A stretch of 64,000 nucleotides of DNA from Clonostachys chloroleuca. Lineage: Eukaryota > Ascomycota > Sordariomycetes > Hypocreales > Bionectriaceae. Of the stretch, positions 24,238 to 36,897 are shown one piece after another. The notes under the pieces are model-generated. The model worked only from the letters and a program-made list of their open reading frames with translations, was not told where the DNA came from and did no database searches. The stretch covers positions 930,001-994,000 of the forward strand of contig JBANAY010000004.1 of the NCBI GenBank assembly GCA_037952775.1. Reading direction: 5' to 3'. The translations under genes were made by a program, and so were the position numbers. The stretch's first letter is position 1. Every line of letters starts with the position of its first letter.

Positions 24238-24731
24238 ATAGTGCACGACTAAAATCTCAAATCCTAAAATTTCAAGGTGAAACAAGTATCGATATTCTAG
24301 GTGCAAATTCAAGTTCAAGATAAGAAAGTCATTGGATAGCTCCGCTCAACCCTTGGAGAACAAGATTTATTCTCAATAGATGTTACAAAGAATTTCAATT
24401 CTTACTACTATTCAGCAATAATGTGAGATTGAAATCTATTAAAGCTCTGATTTCAATTTGCCAGGTGAAATTTCTCTCGTAGCTGCAATGCTACAAAAGC
24501 AGCGACTTTATCTCACGTATTTTATTAATTTCTAAATTCACTCAATCAGCCGCATTGTGTTGATAGCAGGACCAGATGCTTTGGTCCCTATCTGAATTCT
24601 TCTGTATTCAACTAGGCTCTCCCCCTCGCTTCATATTCCATCCGTCGTTGATTCTCTAGGGTAGCGCTACCATCCCATTAGTTTATAAAGTCCCAAGTTG
24701 CTAGGGTCCCTAAATGACAGCTACCTATTAG
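24238..24731. other. Intergenic, AT-rich
   Basis: No gene seen between the F-box gene and the broken acetylglutamate-kinase fragment. Confidence 0.6.
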
Positions 24732-25125
24732 TCACATCTTGAGCGGATCCGAGAATTTCTGGACCATCGTGGGCTGGGCGTCTGGCGAGGCCCCAGTTCT
24801 TACCGGATTCTGCAGGTTCTGCAGGTTCTGCAGGTTGTCCAGGCCTCCATAACTGATTGATAAACACTTCACTGATTGATAATGCCTCGGCCTGCTCCAC
24901 ACCAAGGTGCCGATGTCGGAGAACAATTGCTTCTGGAGGTCGCTGATGTGGGATAGCTAATAGGCCACCCTCGAGTTATAATAGGGGAGTTAATTAAGGA
25001 GAAATTGTTGGTTTCCCTTTTCTTAGGATGAGTACGATATTGGCACTAAGGTTGGGATATAAGATAATCAAACGCTTTATCGAGATTAGTCTGAGATCTT
25101 CTCGCCATTAGGGCCATTGGATCAT
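24732..25125 (-). pseudogene. Degraded fragment of an acetylglutamate kinase (ARG5,6-type) gene
   Basis: This stretch resembles part of the larger copy 1.3 kb away. Plus-strand gaacaattgcttctggaggt (24919-24938) matches gaacaattccttctggaggt near 26300. Next to it, ggtgccgatgtcgg corresponds to ccgacatcgg sequence. On the minus strand, S-Q-T-N-L-D-K-A-F-D-Y-L-I-S-Q-P near 25050-25100 mirrors [16 protein letters not shown] of the larger copy. The reading frame is broken by stops and indels, so no protein is expected. A 9-bp unit (ttctgcagg) is repeated three times at about 24809-24835. Boundaries are approximate. Confidence 0.6.
24809..24835. repeat. Three tandem 9-bp units inside the kinase fragment
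   Basis: ttctgcagg is repeated three times; on the minus strand it reads as Leu-Gln-Asn repeats. It is probably slippage in decayed coding sequence. Confidence 0.7.
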
Positions 25126-25717
25126 GGCAGGCACTCTCTTCGCACGTTCGCCGAGTGATATGGTTATTCGGTTGAGAAAATGAAGTCTGCGTCCGCCAAG
25201 AGGGATATTTGTGGCCATCGGGGCGACGACGAGCAGCAGTGTGCGACAAATTTTTGCTGAGAGCGACAGTCACGAAACAAAAGTTAGATCTGCTTATGAA
25301 AGCACGCATCACGAGAACGCCATGGCTCTCCCCAAGCAGCACCGATCCAGGTCTTGATTGAAGCCACTTAGAAGGAGTCTAGACCAAACATTTCAGAAAA
25401 AAAAACAATGGAAAAAACCCAACATCATTTAGTGATTTAACTGTTTTATTTCAAGCTTAAACAACTCAATATCCACGCTTTGTCCAAGATAATAGTACGC
25501 TTGGTTATCAACACAAGCTTCTGGCCAAGAAATCTCGGAAGGGGGTGTTATCATATTCACGAAGCCGTGCCATAAGCCTCAAGGATATTCACTTCGAGCC
25601 TAGCCCAAGCGCAAGGAAGACCCAACTGTAAGCTGAGACATCATCACTCAACTGGAGCTGTGCTCTCCCCCGACTAGGAAGGGAGGTAGGTATTCGCGTC
25701 GAAAGGTGTAGGCTTCA
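25126..25717. other. Intergenic
   Basis: No gene seen. The reductase half expected downstream of an ARG5,6 kinase is not present here on the minus strand. Confidence 0.55.
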
Positions 25718-27439
<1,722 letters not shown>

Positions 27440-29020
27440 CTTTACAAGGCCAAGTGGCTTGGTGACGGGCGGGGAGGATCGGATTGGCAATTGCGAGGCA
27501 ATTGAGAGGCAATTGGGAGGTGTTTGGGAGAATTGAAGGCGGTGGGCCACAAAAGAGCTCGACTCTCAAGCTGTGGGGCAAAAGCGGCAGGAAATCACAA
27601 GCTGCCGTGGAAAAGCCGCTGGCCCGTGTGATGCCCTGGCAGGGTCATGCAGCTTCAGAGCATCTCAGCGGGCGTACTATGGCCAGGTAGTGTATACACT
27701 GAAGACACCCTCTGCCAATTCCCCTAATGCCTGTCTGATCGAAAAGTTAGATATTTAGAGTTATGACTTGTGGAAGATTGCGTGCCCTGAAGGAAAAGCA
27801 GAGGGTTGAGGTGTTGTGGCTTATCGCATGTGTAGGGTAGGGTAAAAGCGTTTAGCACAACCGTTGCATGAAACAATTGGACATCACTTCTCGACCATTT
27901 CACGGGTAGACATCGACCAGGCTCTCATTAGACGAACAATCATTTTTGAGCTCAAATTAAGGCTATGGTGAAACTAATAGATGGATTCAATGTTCAGATG
28001 AACATGTGGATCAGTCATATTCACTGCTTGGCGGCATTGAAACTTACATTGAAGGGATTATTATCATGTAGGTATCTTGTTATCTCCCTTTCTAGGTAAT
28101 TATATAATTAATTGGATAGTTGAAAATAGGGACTTCAAATTCACCTCGATAGAATTATCATGGTAATTAGTTATATTATAATGCTTCTTATGGTGTAATT
28201 ACCGGAAGTGGTAATGAGCCCCCGAAGCCTTAAACGCTGTGGTGAGGTCGTCGACGGTTACGATTCAATCTTCTTTTGATCTAGATTGGGTTATATGGAT
28301 CAATCTGGAGTATTTGAGATTGCCAAGTAGAGCGATTATGAAATAGCAAAGAGACACAGAGGGACCAGGGCTCATCAAGGGAGTCACACCGGGGGAACTC
28401 GTGATAGTCAACTCAACCTTTGTTCACTTGGAACCTTGAGTACGGCGAACTGATTACTGCTCTATTACCGGTTAACCATTGGAGAACGCTAGTTTCATGT
28501 GTCAAAGGCCTATGGCTTGGATCAATTGTGTTGCTGATGCTTTGACTGATTTCATCTCTGCGTTATTGTGTTGGGTAGAACATTCCTCCATCTTTTTTTC
28601 CTTTTTGCTTGCTTGTTTCTCCTCCTATTTTCACTTAAGTTATCTCTCTTGGCATATGAATAATAGATGTCTACAATCGGGACTGGCTTTGGGGTATATA
28701 ATATTGTACATAGAATACAAGATACCTATCTTGAAGTGCAATCGCATCTCCCCTTACCCATGGATCCGCATAAGCATAGGCTCGGCAAGCTGGAAAGCTT
28801 GGCGTATGTAGTCATGCTGCAGGAATTGAAAATTAAGTAGTTAATTGTGACGTATTGCTAATTTCCCCCCCTTCTTTTTGAGGGGCTCTGTAAGTAAGTC
28901 AGTCTTTAAATGCACAATCGGATTTATCCTCGAGTTCATGAGCTCATCATCGTTGGTAGATAGTTCCTATGCTAATTTATATACACGGGTGTGCAAGAAA
29001 CATCCAAATCCAACCGTCCC
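27440..29020. other. Intergenic
   Basis: It holds the 5' region of the acetylglutamate kinase-like gene and 1.2 kb of AT-rich DNA. An ORF at 28479-28811 has hydrophobic stretches but no supported gene structure. Confidence 0.5.
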
Positions 29021-29724
29021 TTATGCGGGGACCTCGCCGTTCTTCTTGGCTTCCTCGTACATCTGGTTCCAGATGGCAAGCTTCTCCTCATAGATGGCAA
29101 TCAGATCCTCGCTTCTCTTGGTAGCATCATCACCACCGAAAGCTCGGACGGCAGCGTAGTAAACTTCGGCCAAGGCGTTGCACAGAGAAGTGAAGGTCTC
29201 CGACTTGCACTGGTATTTAAGACTACATCACAACCTTGGTCAGCTGACAGTTTTCTTTACCGAGGTGACATGAATTTGCCAGCATCAATTGTCTTAGACA
29301 AGGGGGAAAAAGAAGTTGGGAACAAAACGTACTCGCTCAGGAAGTTGCTGTCGATCTTAGCCTTGGCGGCCTTGGTGAATCGGCTCTGGAGGCGGTAGTT
29401 CTGGTAGCCAAAGTCGTGGCGGTTGCAGGCAGGCTCGTACTTGAAGCCGAGCGGGTTGTCAGGGGAGCTGGTGCAGCCATCCGAGGACCTGTGTATCGCC
29501 GGTTAGCAAGCCGAATCTAGGGCAAAGACAAGTCAAATTGCTTACCAGTCCACGTCGGCGGGGTTCTTGGCGTTGCGGCGAGTGGTGAAGGCGGGCAGGG
29601 TGATGGAGAACAGAATCTCATCAACGACTGCCGTGGTGGCCCGGACCTCCATGTCGGTGATCTCACCGGTGGGCAGAGCCACGACGGCGGAGATGAGGGG
29701 AAGGAGAACGGCGGCGAACTTCAT
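29021..29724 (-). CDS. Secreted phospholipase A2 (fungal/group XIV type)
   Basis: Three exons, complement(29546-29724, 29333-29488, 29021-29222), 178 residues. Introns start GTAAGC and GTACGT and end ACAG and GTAG. The N-terminus is a signal peptide (about residues 1-17), probably followed by a propeptide; a dibasic T-R-R at about 49-50 could be a processing site. The catalytic core is D-G-C-T-S-S-P-D-N-P-L-G-F, then P-A-C-N-R-H84-D85-F-G-Y, the His-Asp dyad and Ca2+ loop of prokaryotic/fungal small PLA2 enzymes. Two further cysteines (Y-Q-C and S-L-C-N-A-L) complete two disulfides. It should hydrolyse the sn-2 acyl bond of phospholipids outside the cell. Length is normal for the family. Confidence 0.93.
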
Positions 29725-30601
29725 GGTTGCCTGAGATGAGCTTGCACTAATTGCTACAGAAGACGAGAAGGAACGGAAGCGAGATGCTGATCTACTTATA
29801 CTTTCTGTGTCAATAACAAGACATACACCTATTCCGTTTCCAGGGCAGACTCCGGAGGCGACCGACGACAGCCAATTCATTACATGGGCCAAGCTGCACA
29901 TTCGGCCTGGTGTCAGGTAAAGCGAGAGCTTCATCGCCAGCTTGTTGCTACCTGCTTGATCTGGTAAGCAACACCCCATGAGGATATGTCCCAAGGTCCA
30001 ATTGGGCACCATCTCAATCAGCCTGACCTGCACGTTTCAGCAGCGCTCAGTTCGCATTGGTGGGCGCAGAAGTCCCTGCCAGCGACCCGCTGGACTGCCC
30101 ACGAACTACCCTTTTGATATTCGAGATGGCTGGTTCATCCTTCTATGGGGAAGCGTGAAAGCGGGATCCTTGTGCTCATCACGGCAGACGCCCTCCATTA
30201 GACCACAGTGACAGTCGTAATTGCAACCAGCTGACACCATCCGAACCCCTGAATGGATGGCTGGATGCCGGCCCATGCGGGGTGAGTCGGGCGCGATGCT
30301 GGAAGAGGAAGCTTGATGCAGCGATCCCAATAAATATGCCTCAGTAAGCTTCCAATTGAGTCGGTCAAGATTACTCCGTATTCCTCGCCTTCTTTTTTCA
30401 ACGTTTGATAAATAAGCTCTGCCGATTTCATTACCTATGGCCAAGGTCTTACGTGACGCGTCCTTGTTTCGCTATAACACATGACCTATAAGCTATGCCG
30501 TAATTCAACTTCTCAACCCCTTGCCCCTGCTTCCAGTTCGAGCCAGGACCCCGGCCTCAGTTGGGTTCTCACCTAACCCTATAACGGCTACCAGATCTCG
30601 A
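29725..30601. other. Intergenic, no supported gene
   Basis: Promoter of the phospholipase gene (minus strand) and 3' flank of the GH31 gene. The ORFs here are shadows without domain signatures. Confidence 0.6.
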
Positions 30602-32617
30602 TTACAGATCTGTGCGTTCAAAAACAGGCATGTATTCCAAAGGACAAGCGACCTTCAGAGATTTGCCGCCCTGGATAGCATCACCAATGGTTTCTCCATC
30701 ACTGCTGAATTGCTTCCACGTTGCTCCTGCTGGTAGATACACATTTGTCTCCCGCTCTCCATCGTGGAAAATAGGGGCAACCAAATACTTGCTACCAAAC
30801 ATGTACTGCTCCTCAATTTCCCATGCATTTTTATCTTCCGGAAAATCATAGAACAGCGGCCTTATGATAGGATCACCTTTAGTATGAGCCTCATCCGTCA
30901 AGTTGCGTATATAGTCGCGTAGCTTCTCGCGAAGCTGGATGTAAGCCTTGCAGATGCGGAAGACATCCTCACCGTACGACCAGACCTCATTGTCTGCCCC
31001 GGAAAGGCACCAGCTGCCCCCAGAATTACCGAGCTGGGGCTTCTTCGGCTCTCGATCTCCATGGAGGCGGAACACAGGACAGAACGCGCCCCATTGGAAC
31101 CAACGCACCAATAGTTCGCGGAAGGCTGGGTCGTTCGGGTCTCCGCCATGGAAACCACCAATATCCGTTGTCCACCACGAGATGCCAGCCAGGCCGGCAT
31201 TTAGGCCAGCTGCTAACTGGTTCCGGTAGCTGCTCCAGGAGCTAGCAATGTCCCCAGACCAGAGGAGAGCTCCGTACTTTTGACTACCTGCCCAGGCACA
31301 TCTAACCAGATTGACCACTTTCTCCTGCCCGGCCTTCTTCATCCCCTCGTAGAATCCCTGGCTGTAATACCGAGGGAACGAATTGCCGACCATTAAATCA
31401 GGGCCCTTGTAGTACCGGTAATTGTCAAACTGGTATTGTGTATACTCCGGCTCCGCCTCATCAAGCCAGAATGTCCTGATCCCTTTGTCATAATAGTTGG
31501 CTTTGGCTTTGGACCAGACATACGCCCTGGCCTCTGGGTTGGTAGCATCAAAGTGGCGGCACAGCGTGTTCCACTCCATCGCCACCATGACGCCGCGGTC
31601 CTGGCGCACGAGGAGGCCCTTTTCCAGCATCTCCTGGTAATTTTCAGACTCGCGATCCACGGTGGGCCAGATAGACACCATGGGCTCGATGTTGAGAGAC
31701 TTGAGCTCCTCAATCATCGCATCTGGATCCGGCCAAAACATCGGGTCAAACTTCCACTCGCCCTCCTTAGGCCGGTGGAAGAAATCGATCACGAGGACAT
31801 CCAATGGCAGACCCAGCTCCTTGACGTGTTTCCGGGCGACGGTCAAGACCTCCTCCTGGGTTTGGTATCGCAATTTGCACTGCCAGAACCCGAGACCGTA
31901 TTCGGGCATCTCGGGGACCTTTCCTGTCACGTCCGTGTAGGCCCGCACGATTTCTGCAGGCGTGTCACCCGCCACGAGCCAGTAATCCAGGGCTCGTGTC
32001 GATAAGGCCTCGAATGTCGTTTGATTCTTGCCAAAGACTGCGCGGCCCACCGAGGGGTTGTTCCACAAGAACCCGTATCCAAGGGAGGAGATGGAAAAAG
32101 GTATGCTTGCCTGCGAGTTCCGCTGGGCGAGCTCGATGTCCGTCCCCTTCAGGTCTAGATACGGCTGCTGGTACTGGCCCATACCGTATATCTTCTCCTT
32201 AGGGTCGAGGGACTCGAAGCGCGCCGTCAGACGCCACGATTCGGAGCCCGGTCTGGGGACAAACTCGCGGGCTTCGATGCTCAGTGCGCTCGCCTTGGGG
32301 TCGGTCGGGTCGATGCGACTGCGCATGAACTCCTCAAGGATGAGGTCTCCCTTTTGGTTGTAGACCATGAGCTTGCCGCGGCTGGAGACCCGTGCCACGA
32401 TCTTGCCGTTGACTACGGCGCCCGTGTTGTCGCCACCGATGGATGTATTGCTGCCAGGTGATGGAGGAGGGCTCTCCTCGAGTGCCCAATCTTCTGGTGG
32501 AAAGATGTGCTCTTGGGTGGCTCGGACCCGAATGGCGTTGGGCCCCCAGGGCTCAATTCGAAGCGTCTCATTTTCGTAACGATACGTGAGAATGGAGCCT
32601 TGAATAGAGAAGGCCAT
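30602..32617 (-). CDS. GH31 alpha-glycosidase (alpha-xylosidase-like)
   Basis: Single exon, 671 residues, no signal peptide, so probably cytosolic. N-terminal beta-sandwich, then a catalytic barrel. The predicted nucleophile is Asp386 in F-W-L-D-E-A-E-P-E and the acid/base Asp456 in L-W-S-G-D-I-A-S-S-W. Other GH31 landmarks are P-L-D-V-L-V-I-D-F-F, G-I-S-W-W-T-T-D-I-G-G-F, F-C-P-V-F-R-L-H-G-D-R-E-P and P-I-I-R-P-L-F-Y-D-F-P. The WLDEAEPE nucleophile context is the form found in many bacterial and some fungal alpha-xylosidases or related GH31 enzymes, unlike the W-x-D-M-N-E of secreted fungal alpha-glucosidases. The absence of introns and the sequence type allow an old bacterial origin, unproven. 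The likely substrate is an alpha-xyloside or alpha-glucoside released from plant polymers. Confidence 0.92.
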   Translation of the reverse strand: MAFSIQGSILTYRYENETLRIEPWGPNAIRVRATQEHIFPPEDWALEESPPPSPGSNTSIGGDNTGAVVNGKIVARVSSRGKLMVYNQKGDLILEEFMRSRIDPTDPKASALSIEAREFVPRPGSESWRLTARFESLDPKEKIYGMGQYQQPYLDLKGTDIELAQRNSQASIPFSISSLGYGFLWNNPSVGRAVFGKNQTTFEALSTRALDYWLVAGDTPAEIVRAYTDVTGKVPEMPEYGLGFWQCKLRYQTQEEVLTVARKHVKELGLPLDVLVIDFFHRPKEGEWKFDPMFWPDPDAMIEELKSLNIEPMVSIWPTVDRESENYQEMLEKGLLVRQDRGVMVAMEWNTLCRHFDATNPEARAYVWSKAKANYYDKGIRTFWLDEAEPEYTQYQFDNYRYYKGPDLMVGNSFPRYYSQGFYEGMKKAGQEKVVNLVRCAWAGSQKYGALLWSGDIASSWSSYRNQLAAGLNAGLAGISWWTTDIGGFHGGDPNDPAFRELLVRWFQWGAFCPVFRLHGDREPKKPQLGNSGGSWCLSGADNEVWSYGEDVFRICKAYIQLREKLRDYIRNLTDEAHTKGDPIIRPLFYDFPEDKNAWEIEEQYMFGSKYLVAPIFHDGERETNVYLPAGATWKQFSSDGETIGDAIQGGKSLKVACPLEYMPVFERTDL

Positions 32618-33295
32618 GTTGTGCGAACTTGCGATGATGTTTCAATTGCAAGCTAGTTTATGGTCTTACCATCTTGTTCATTAAATATTGGAAAGAAAGG
32701 CGTTGAATGCAAAATTAGCACTGATACATTTGGGTGCTGGTATGTAGTAATGCCCAACGAGTGCTTCAGCCTAAACTCACTGCCGATCAAGCTCGATCTC
32801 GGCTCATATGAACCTTTAATATTGCATAGTTTGTCTGCCGGAATCGGCGGACAGCATATGTTCCCCTCAAGCTTCTACGTCTATATTGGCTGACTTGTGG
32901 GTTCTACGAAATCCGCCACCGGCGATAGGGATTGGCGTTGCCAAGGCCGTGTCTCTATTGATTGGTGGACTTGCAAGACTGTAAGGGGATATTGCAACAA
33001 CTGCAGCCAGAGTGTGGTTAAGAAATAGATTAGTAGATCTGAAAAAGATAAATTATATTGAAGTCGAGCTAATTTTCCGCTGCCTGGCCTGGCTTAATCA
33101 TCGAGATCCTACAAACTGGCCAAGCATGAGGACTGAATATGAATTCTTCGATATCGCTTCGTAGTATTTCCTATTAAGGTTCCACAAGCTAGACAAGCCT
33201 TGTTATCAGCGTGGTGAAGGAAAAAAACACATTTGAAGTTTTCAAACGCTAGACGGACCTGAGTTCAGTTCAAGACATAGCTCTGATATTCATAA
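32618..33295. other. Intergenic, no supported gene
   Basis: Promoter side of the GH31 gene. Nothing else recognised. Confidence 0.6.
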
Positions 33296-33490
33296 TCAAA
33301 AGTTTCTGCCATGGTTGGTCGGAGGGTTCTTCTTGAGCTTATTGTGAACCCTTGGAGGCGACCTTTCCGGTTTCGGGGCAGGGGGATCCTTATGGAGCTT
33401 ATTGCGAACTCTTGGAGGTGGAGGGTTATACTGTGTGAGTGGCTGAGCATTGTCACCAGTGACTCTGTGCCAGGCGTCGCGAAAGCCCAT
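33296..33490 (-). CDS. Small hypothetical protein with a duplicated basic-proline motif
   Basis: 64 residues from an ATG at 33490. The N-terminal 19 residues are ordinary (G-F-R-D-A-W-H-R-V-T-G-D). The rest is two copies of a roughly 17-residue unit, P-P-R-V-R/H-N-K-L-H/K-K-D/N-P-P, separated by A-P-K-P-E-R-S. The frame also extends upstream of 33490 without an obvious better start. No signal peptide. I do not recognise a family; the conserved repeat at protein level is the main reason to list it. Confidence 0.35.
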   Translation of the reverse strand: MGFRDAWHRVTGDNAQPLTQYNPPPPRVRNKLHKDPPAPKPERSPPRVHNKLKKNPPTNHGRNF

Positions 33491-34338
33491 GATTGTTGTG
33501 CAATATGTATTATTTTCCGCTGGGGTATTTGTGATTCGCTTCTTCGTGAAATGGTGTTGATGAACGAAGAAATAGGATGGGGGGAATAAGGCCATCTTAT
33601 AGGAAATATACAAGAAGTGTAGAGAGGCACGCAATTGTGATATCGGTTCGCCGTGCATGCGTACTTTACCGAATTGGCAGCGATCGTCTTCTAGGCATAA
33701 GCAAGAACGACTGCACAATTGTGCGGATGCACGATACTTTTCATGCGATGGTGACGTGGTGAGTGACTGGGGTGCCTGATGCAACAATATGATGTTGCTT
33801 ACGATGATTATTGCCATCAATAGTTGAAGGTCATCTCTTAGATTGTAACGATGGGCAGATGTCTAAGTCAGGTCTATACGTAGCCATTGCTCCTCTCAAT
33901 CGTTGATGGATTTCTTATAATAGACGCACAATAAAGGCTGTGCAACAGCAAAACAGTACTTGAGGTTGGGTTAGCCTGCTCTAACAAACATCATGCACCT
34001 TTTTATGAAGTGATTTGGTGTTAGAACGATTGAGGTGTAGCTGATCACATCATGAGGTTCTTAGCCAATGAAAGTATTCACAAAAGAGGTTGGTTGAAAG
34101 AAAACAACAGGGATAACACATTCGGCGGTAGATTATTAACTAGTTACCTGGTCTCACTGACGTTTGGATATCCTTTAAGTGTTAAACTTTGATATCAATA
34201 ACAAGGTCAAACATGTTTGAATTGAAATCGGATAGAGGTATGACAAAGACTGGTCTGAATCATGGGCGCATAGTGAGCCGGGTGGCCTATCTCCCTGTTC
34301 ACTATTGAGAACAAACTTCTATCTCATCCCATGTGCTA
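33491..34338. other. Intergenic, no supported gene
   Basis: AT-rich, with no domain-bearing ORF apart from in-frame upstream extension of the preceding small protein. Confidence 0.5.
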
Positions 34339-34632
34339 TCATCCCTTGCTTCTTCTCCCTATGCTGGTATAGGATCTTTTGCCGCCGCCATCGCGTAAGC
34401 GCAGATTCAAGGTCACGCCTCCCTCTGCCTCCTTGCTGGTATCACCTTTGTTACCGCCGCAATCGTGATGGCGAGTCCAGAGTTTAGACTCCTCGTTGGT
34501 CCCACCTCGAGCAAGAAGGTCGGGATTGCCCGTGGAAAGGCCGTGACCATCAAGCCCAGACTCCTGAGCAGTGATGCATAAGATCGCAAAGCCTAGCATA
34601 GTAGCTGGGAGGGGAAGGCTGTCGAAACGCAT
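34339..34632 (-). CDS. Candidate small secreted protein with internal repeats
   Basis: 97 residues. The N-terminus (M-R-F-D-S-L-P-L-P-A-T-M-L-G-F-A-I-L-C-I-T-A) is a plausible signal peptide. The mature part is polar and glycine-rich, with two loosely similar units (H-H-D-C-G-G-N-K-G-D-T-S-K and L-R-D-G-G-G-K-R-S-Y-T-S). The DNA shows the same duplication: tgctggtat...tttgccgccgccatcgc and tgctggtat...tttgttaccgccgcaatcg. Only two cysteines are present. No family recognised; it could be non-coding repeat DNA. Confidence 0.35.
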   Translation of the reverse strand: MRFDSLPLPATMLGFAILCITAQESGLDGHGLSTGNPDLLARGGTNEESKLWTRHHDCGGNKGDTSKEAEGGVTLNLRLRDGGGKRSYTSIGRRSKG

Positions 34633-36144
34633 CTTGGTTGTGGTAGGAAGATTACTCGATAGGGTTAATATAATTGAAGAAGGTAAGAAGCGGACAGATT
34701 GGGTATCAAATCTCTACTTGGTAATGTATTGGAGAGTGGTGTTCAGGTGAAGTAGTTGCTGGATTGAATTCTGAGACTTGCTGGATGAGCACACCTCGCT
34801 ATCTTATACTTTCAAGGTTCACACCCTGCCAAGAACAATATTTCTATTTTCGTTCAGTAGACGTGATTCATCGCTTCATGTCATGCTGTGTTATCTCGAA
34901 CAACTGGTATTCTTAGCGGTCCAGTTTCACTGCTTTGCTCAGCGGATTACGTGTGTGGCCAGCAATAGATTTCGAGTATCGCTTAACTGCCGGGGTGTTC
35001 AATTAGGATTGCAAATCCTGCCAGGAAACTGGCCGTTGAGATTGCAGTTATCTGAAATCCGGTATATATATCTCGAAATGGCAATTGCCGTTCACTATTT
35101 CCCTCCTGCTTCTCTAGCCAGTAGATAGACTATAGTACATTACCTATCTCAAATTGGTCGCCTAGATCTGCCCACTATTCTTAGTACAACGTACCCTGAT
35201 CTAGAGCTTTATTTGGTTTATTCCATTAGAAGTCCCTTTAGAATAGTAGTAAATGGTATTAGTATAGTCGGATGAATATCAGGGCAGTGGGTCTATATGC
35301 TACCAGCGAACAGCGACCACACTTTGGAATGCTTCTCTCAGGGGTATGGCAGGACAGGCTTATAGTGATTTCTTCGTCTTAATTAAATGTTTAGCTGAAG
35401 GTGGAACTATATCCTACTAGTCTTGATAACCTCGTAACCGGCCGTCATACTCTTCCCTTGCTCCTAAAGACAGCTTCTAGCAATAGCATCCTAGGAAGCT
35501 TTCCTGTTCACTTAGGCAGGTAAGTCAGTTGATAACATGATCGAGCTTCGTGAATCTATAGAATATCACTCTATGTACGGTCAGTTAGACCTAAATCTTA
35601 AGGCAGACGAAGCTGGCATAATATAGTCAAAAGAGGACATACTTTTAATGCATCATCCCACGCGTTCAAGCACGTCTTATCAACGGACCTTGTCCAGTTC
35701 CGCCGATCGGCTGAAATGTTCTGCCGCAAGCAGGGATTATCCCAGCCCTGCCATAAATGGGGTCAAGACAGCTAGAAGATGGAGAGAATCAAGCCTTAAC
35801 ATCCATACTGCCTCTGATAAAACTGCAGGTGTAAAAAATGGAATCGGGTGGTAACGACATCAGTATTTGTCCCACTCTTTGATTTATTGTTCAGTTTAAA
35901 TCATTGGTTTATCAGCTACGCAGATAATATTCTACGCATATTTTTCCATACACCCTGGGTTTCATTGCAGCCTAAAGCTTCAACATATTTGAATGTATCA
36001 TGGTAGTGGAGCAACGGCCACCAACGGGCCGGCCAGGCTTCCAACAATTAGGTCATCATTGAAGTCATGGTTAAATAATTCCGTGGACATCGAGCATCCT
36101 TCCTCCATCATTCCAAACTCTTATTCAACACAACTTTACCCACC
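34633..36144. other. Intergenic, AT-rich, possibly decayed transposon sequence
   Basis: 1.5 kb with no supported gene. 35100-35640 is AT-rich with frequent stops in all frames, as in decayed repeat DNA, but I recognise no transposon domain. An ORF at 35648-35854 has no signature. Confidence 0.45.
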
Positions 36145-36897
36145 ATGGCCGATTCCAAGACTAAGCCACCAGTCATCTGCGTCTTGTATGTTTCCAGACA
36201 CAACGAAATGCTTGAGGAGTATGTGAGAATTATGGCACTGAGCGCTGACATGGATAGCTGCGGATCGTCGTCGGGCACTAACCCCGTTCACCTACAGGCA
36301 GCAAGAGATCTAGCTGCCGAACTTCACAAAAACAATGCCCAGCTTGTCTACGGAGGTGGCACTTTCGGGCTGATGGGTGAACTTGCCAAGACACTCGTCT
36401 CGCTCTCGGGACCGGACGCAGTTTACGGCTATGTCCCCCAAGGAATGGTGCAGCTGGACAAGGATCGCCAAGGGAGCAATGCCATAACGTCAAGTGTGAC
36501 TGGCAAAATCGAACGCGTCATAGTGAATGAGCAGACCATGGATCCGGAGTTTGGTCGAGTCCTGCTCGTCCCGGACCTTCACACTCGCAAGAAAGCAATG
36601 GCGCAGAAAGTCCTTGAAGGCGGCCAAGGCTCGGGTTTCATTGCCCTGGCTGGCGGGTTCGGTACTCTTGAAGAGGTGCTGGAAATTTCCACGTGGTATC
36701 AAATGAAAATACATCGTCAGGGGGTTGTGTTGTTGAACATCAACAGCTACTGGGACCATGTGGTCGCGTGGGTGAAGAATTCCACCGAAGAAGGTTTTCT
36801 ATCTCGTGCGAGTGCTGGGATTATTATGGACACCACCGAAGTTCAATCGGCCTTGGGACTTCTAAGAGACTTTGAGAAGAATCCGCCTGCCTTTTAG
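36145..36897 (+). CDS. LOG-family protein (cytokinin riboside 5'-monophosphate phosphoribohydrolase-like)
   Basis: Single exon, 250 residues, ATG in a caccatgg context. It has a Rossmann-like fold with both LOG motifs: G-G-G-T-F-G-L-M-G (residues 70-78) and A-G-G-F-G-T-L-E-E (169-177). The first position of the second motif is Ala where Pro (PGGxGTxxE) is usual. R-K-K-A-M-A-Q before it supplies the expected Arg/Lys. LOG enzymes release free bases from nucleoside 5'-monophosphates; in plants, bacteria and some fungi this activates cytokinins. These proteins were formerly mis-annotated as lysine decarboxylases. The Pro-to-Ala change may be tolerated. The substrate here is not known. Confidence 0.9.
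   Translation: MADSKTKPPVICVLYVSRHNEMLEEYVRIMALSADMDSCGSSSGTNPVHLQAARDLAAELHKNNAQLVYGGGTFGLMGELAKTLVSLSGPDAVYGYVPQGMVQLDKDRQGSNAITSSVTGKIERVIVNEQTMDPEFGRVLLVPDLHTRKKAMAQKVLEGGQGSGFIALAGGFGTLEEVLEISTWYQMKIHRQGVVLLNINSYWDHVVAWVKNSTEEGFLSRASAGIIMDTTEVQSALGLLRDFEKNPPAF

Noticed and set aside
35100..35860. Possible retroelement remnant
   Set aside because: AT-rich with many stops, but I could not recognise gag, pol, LTR or transposase sequence, so it is listed only as intergenic.
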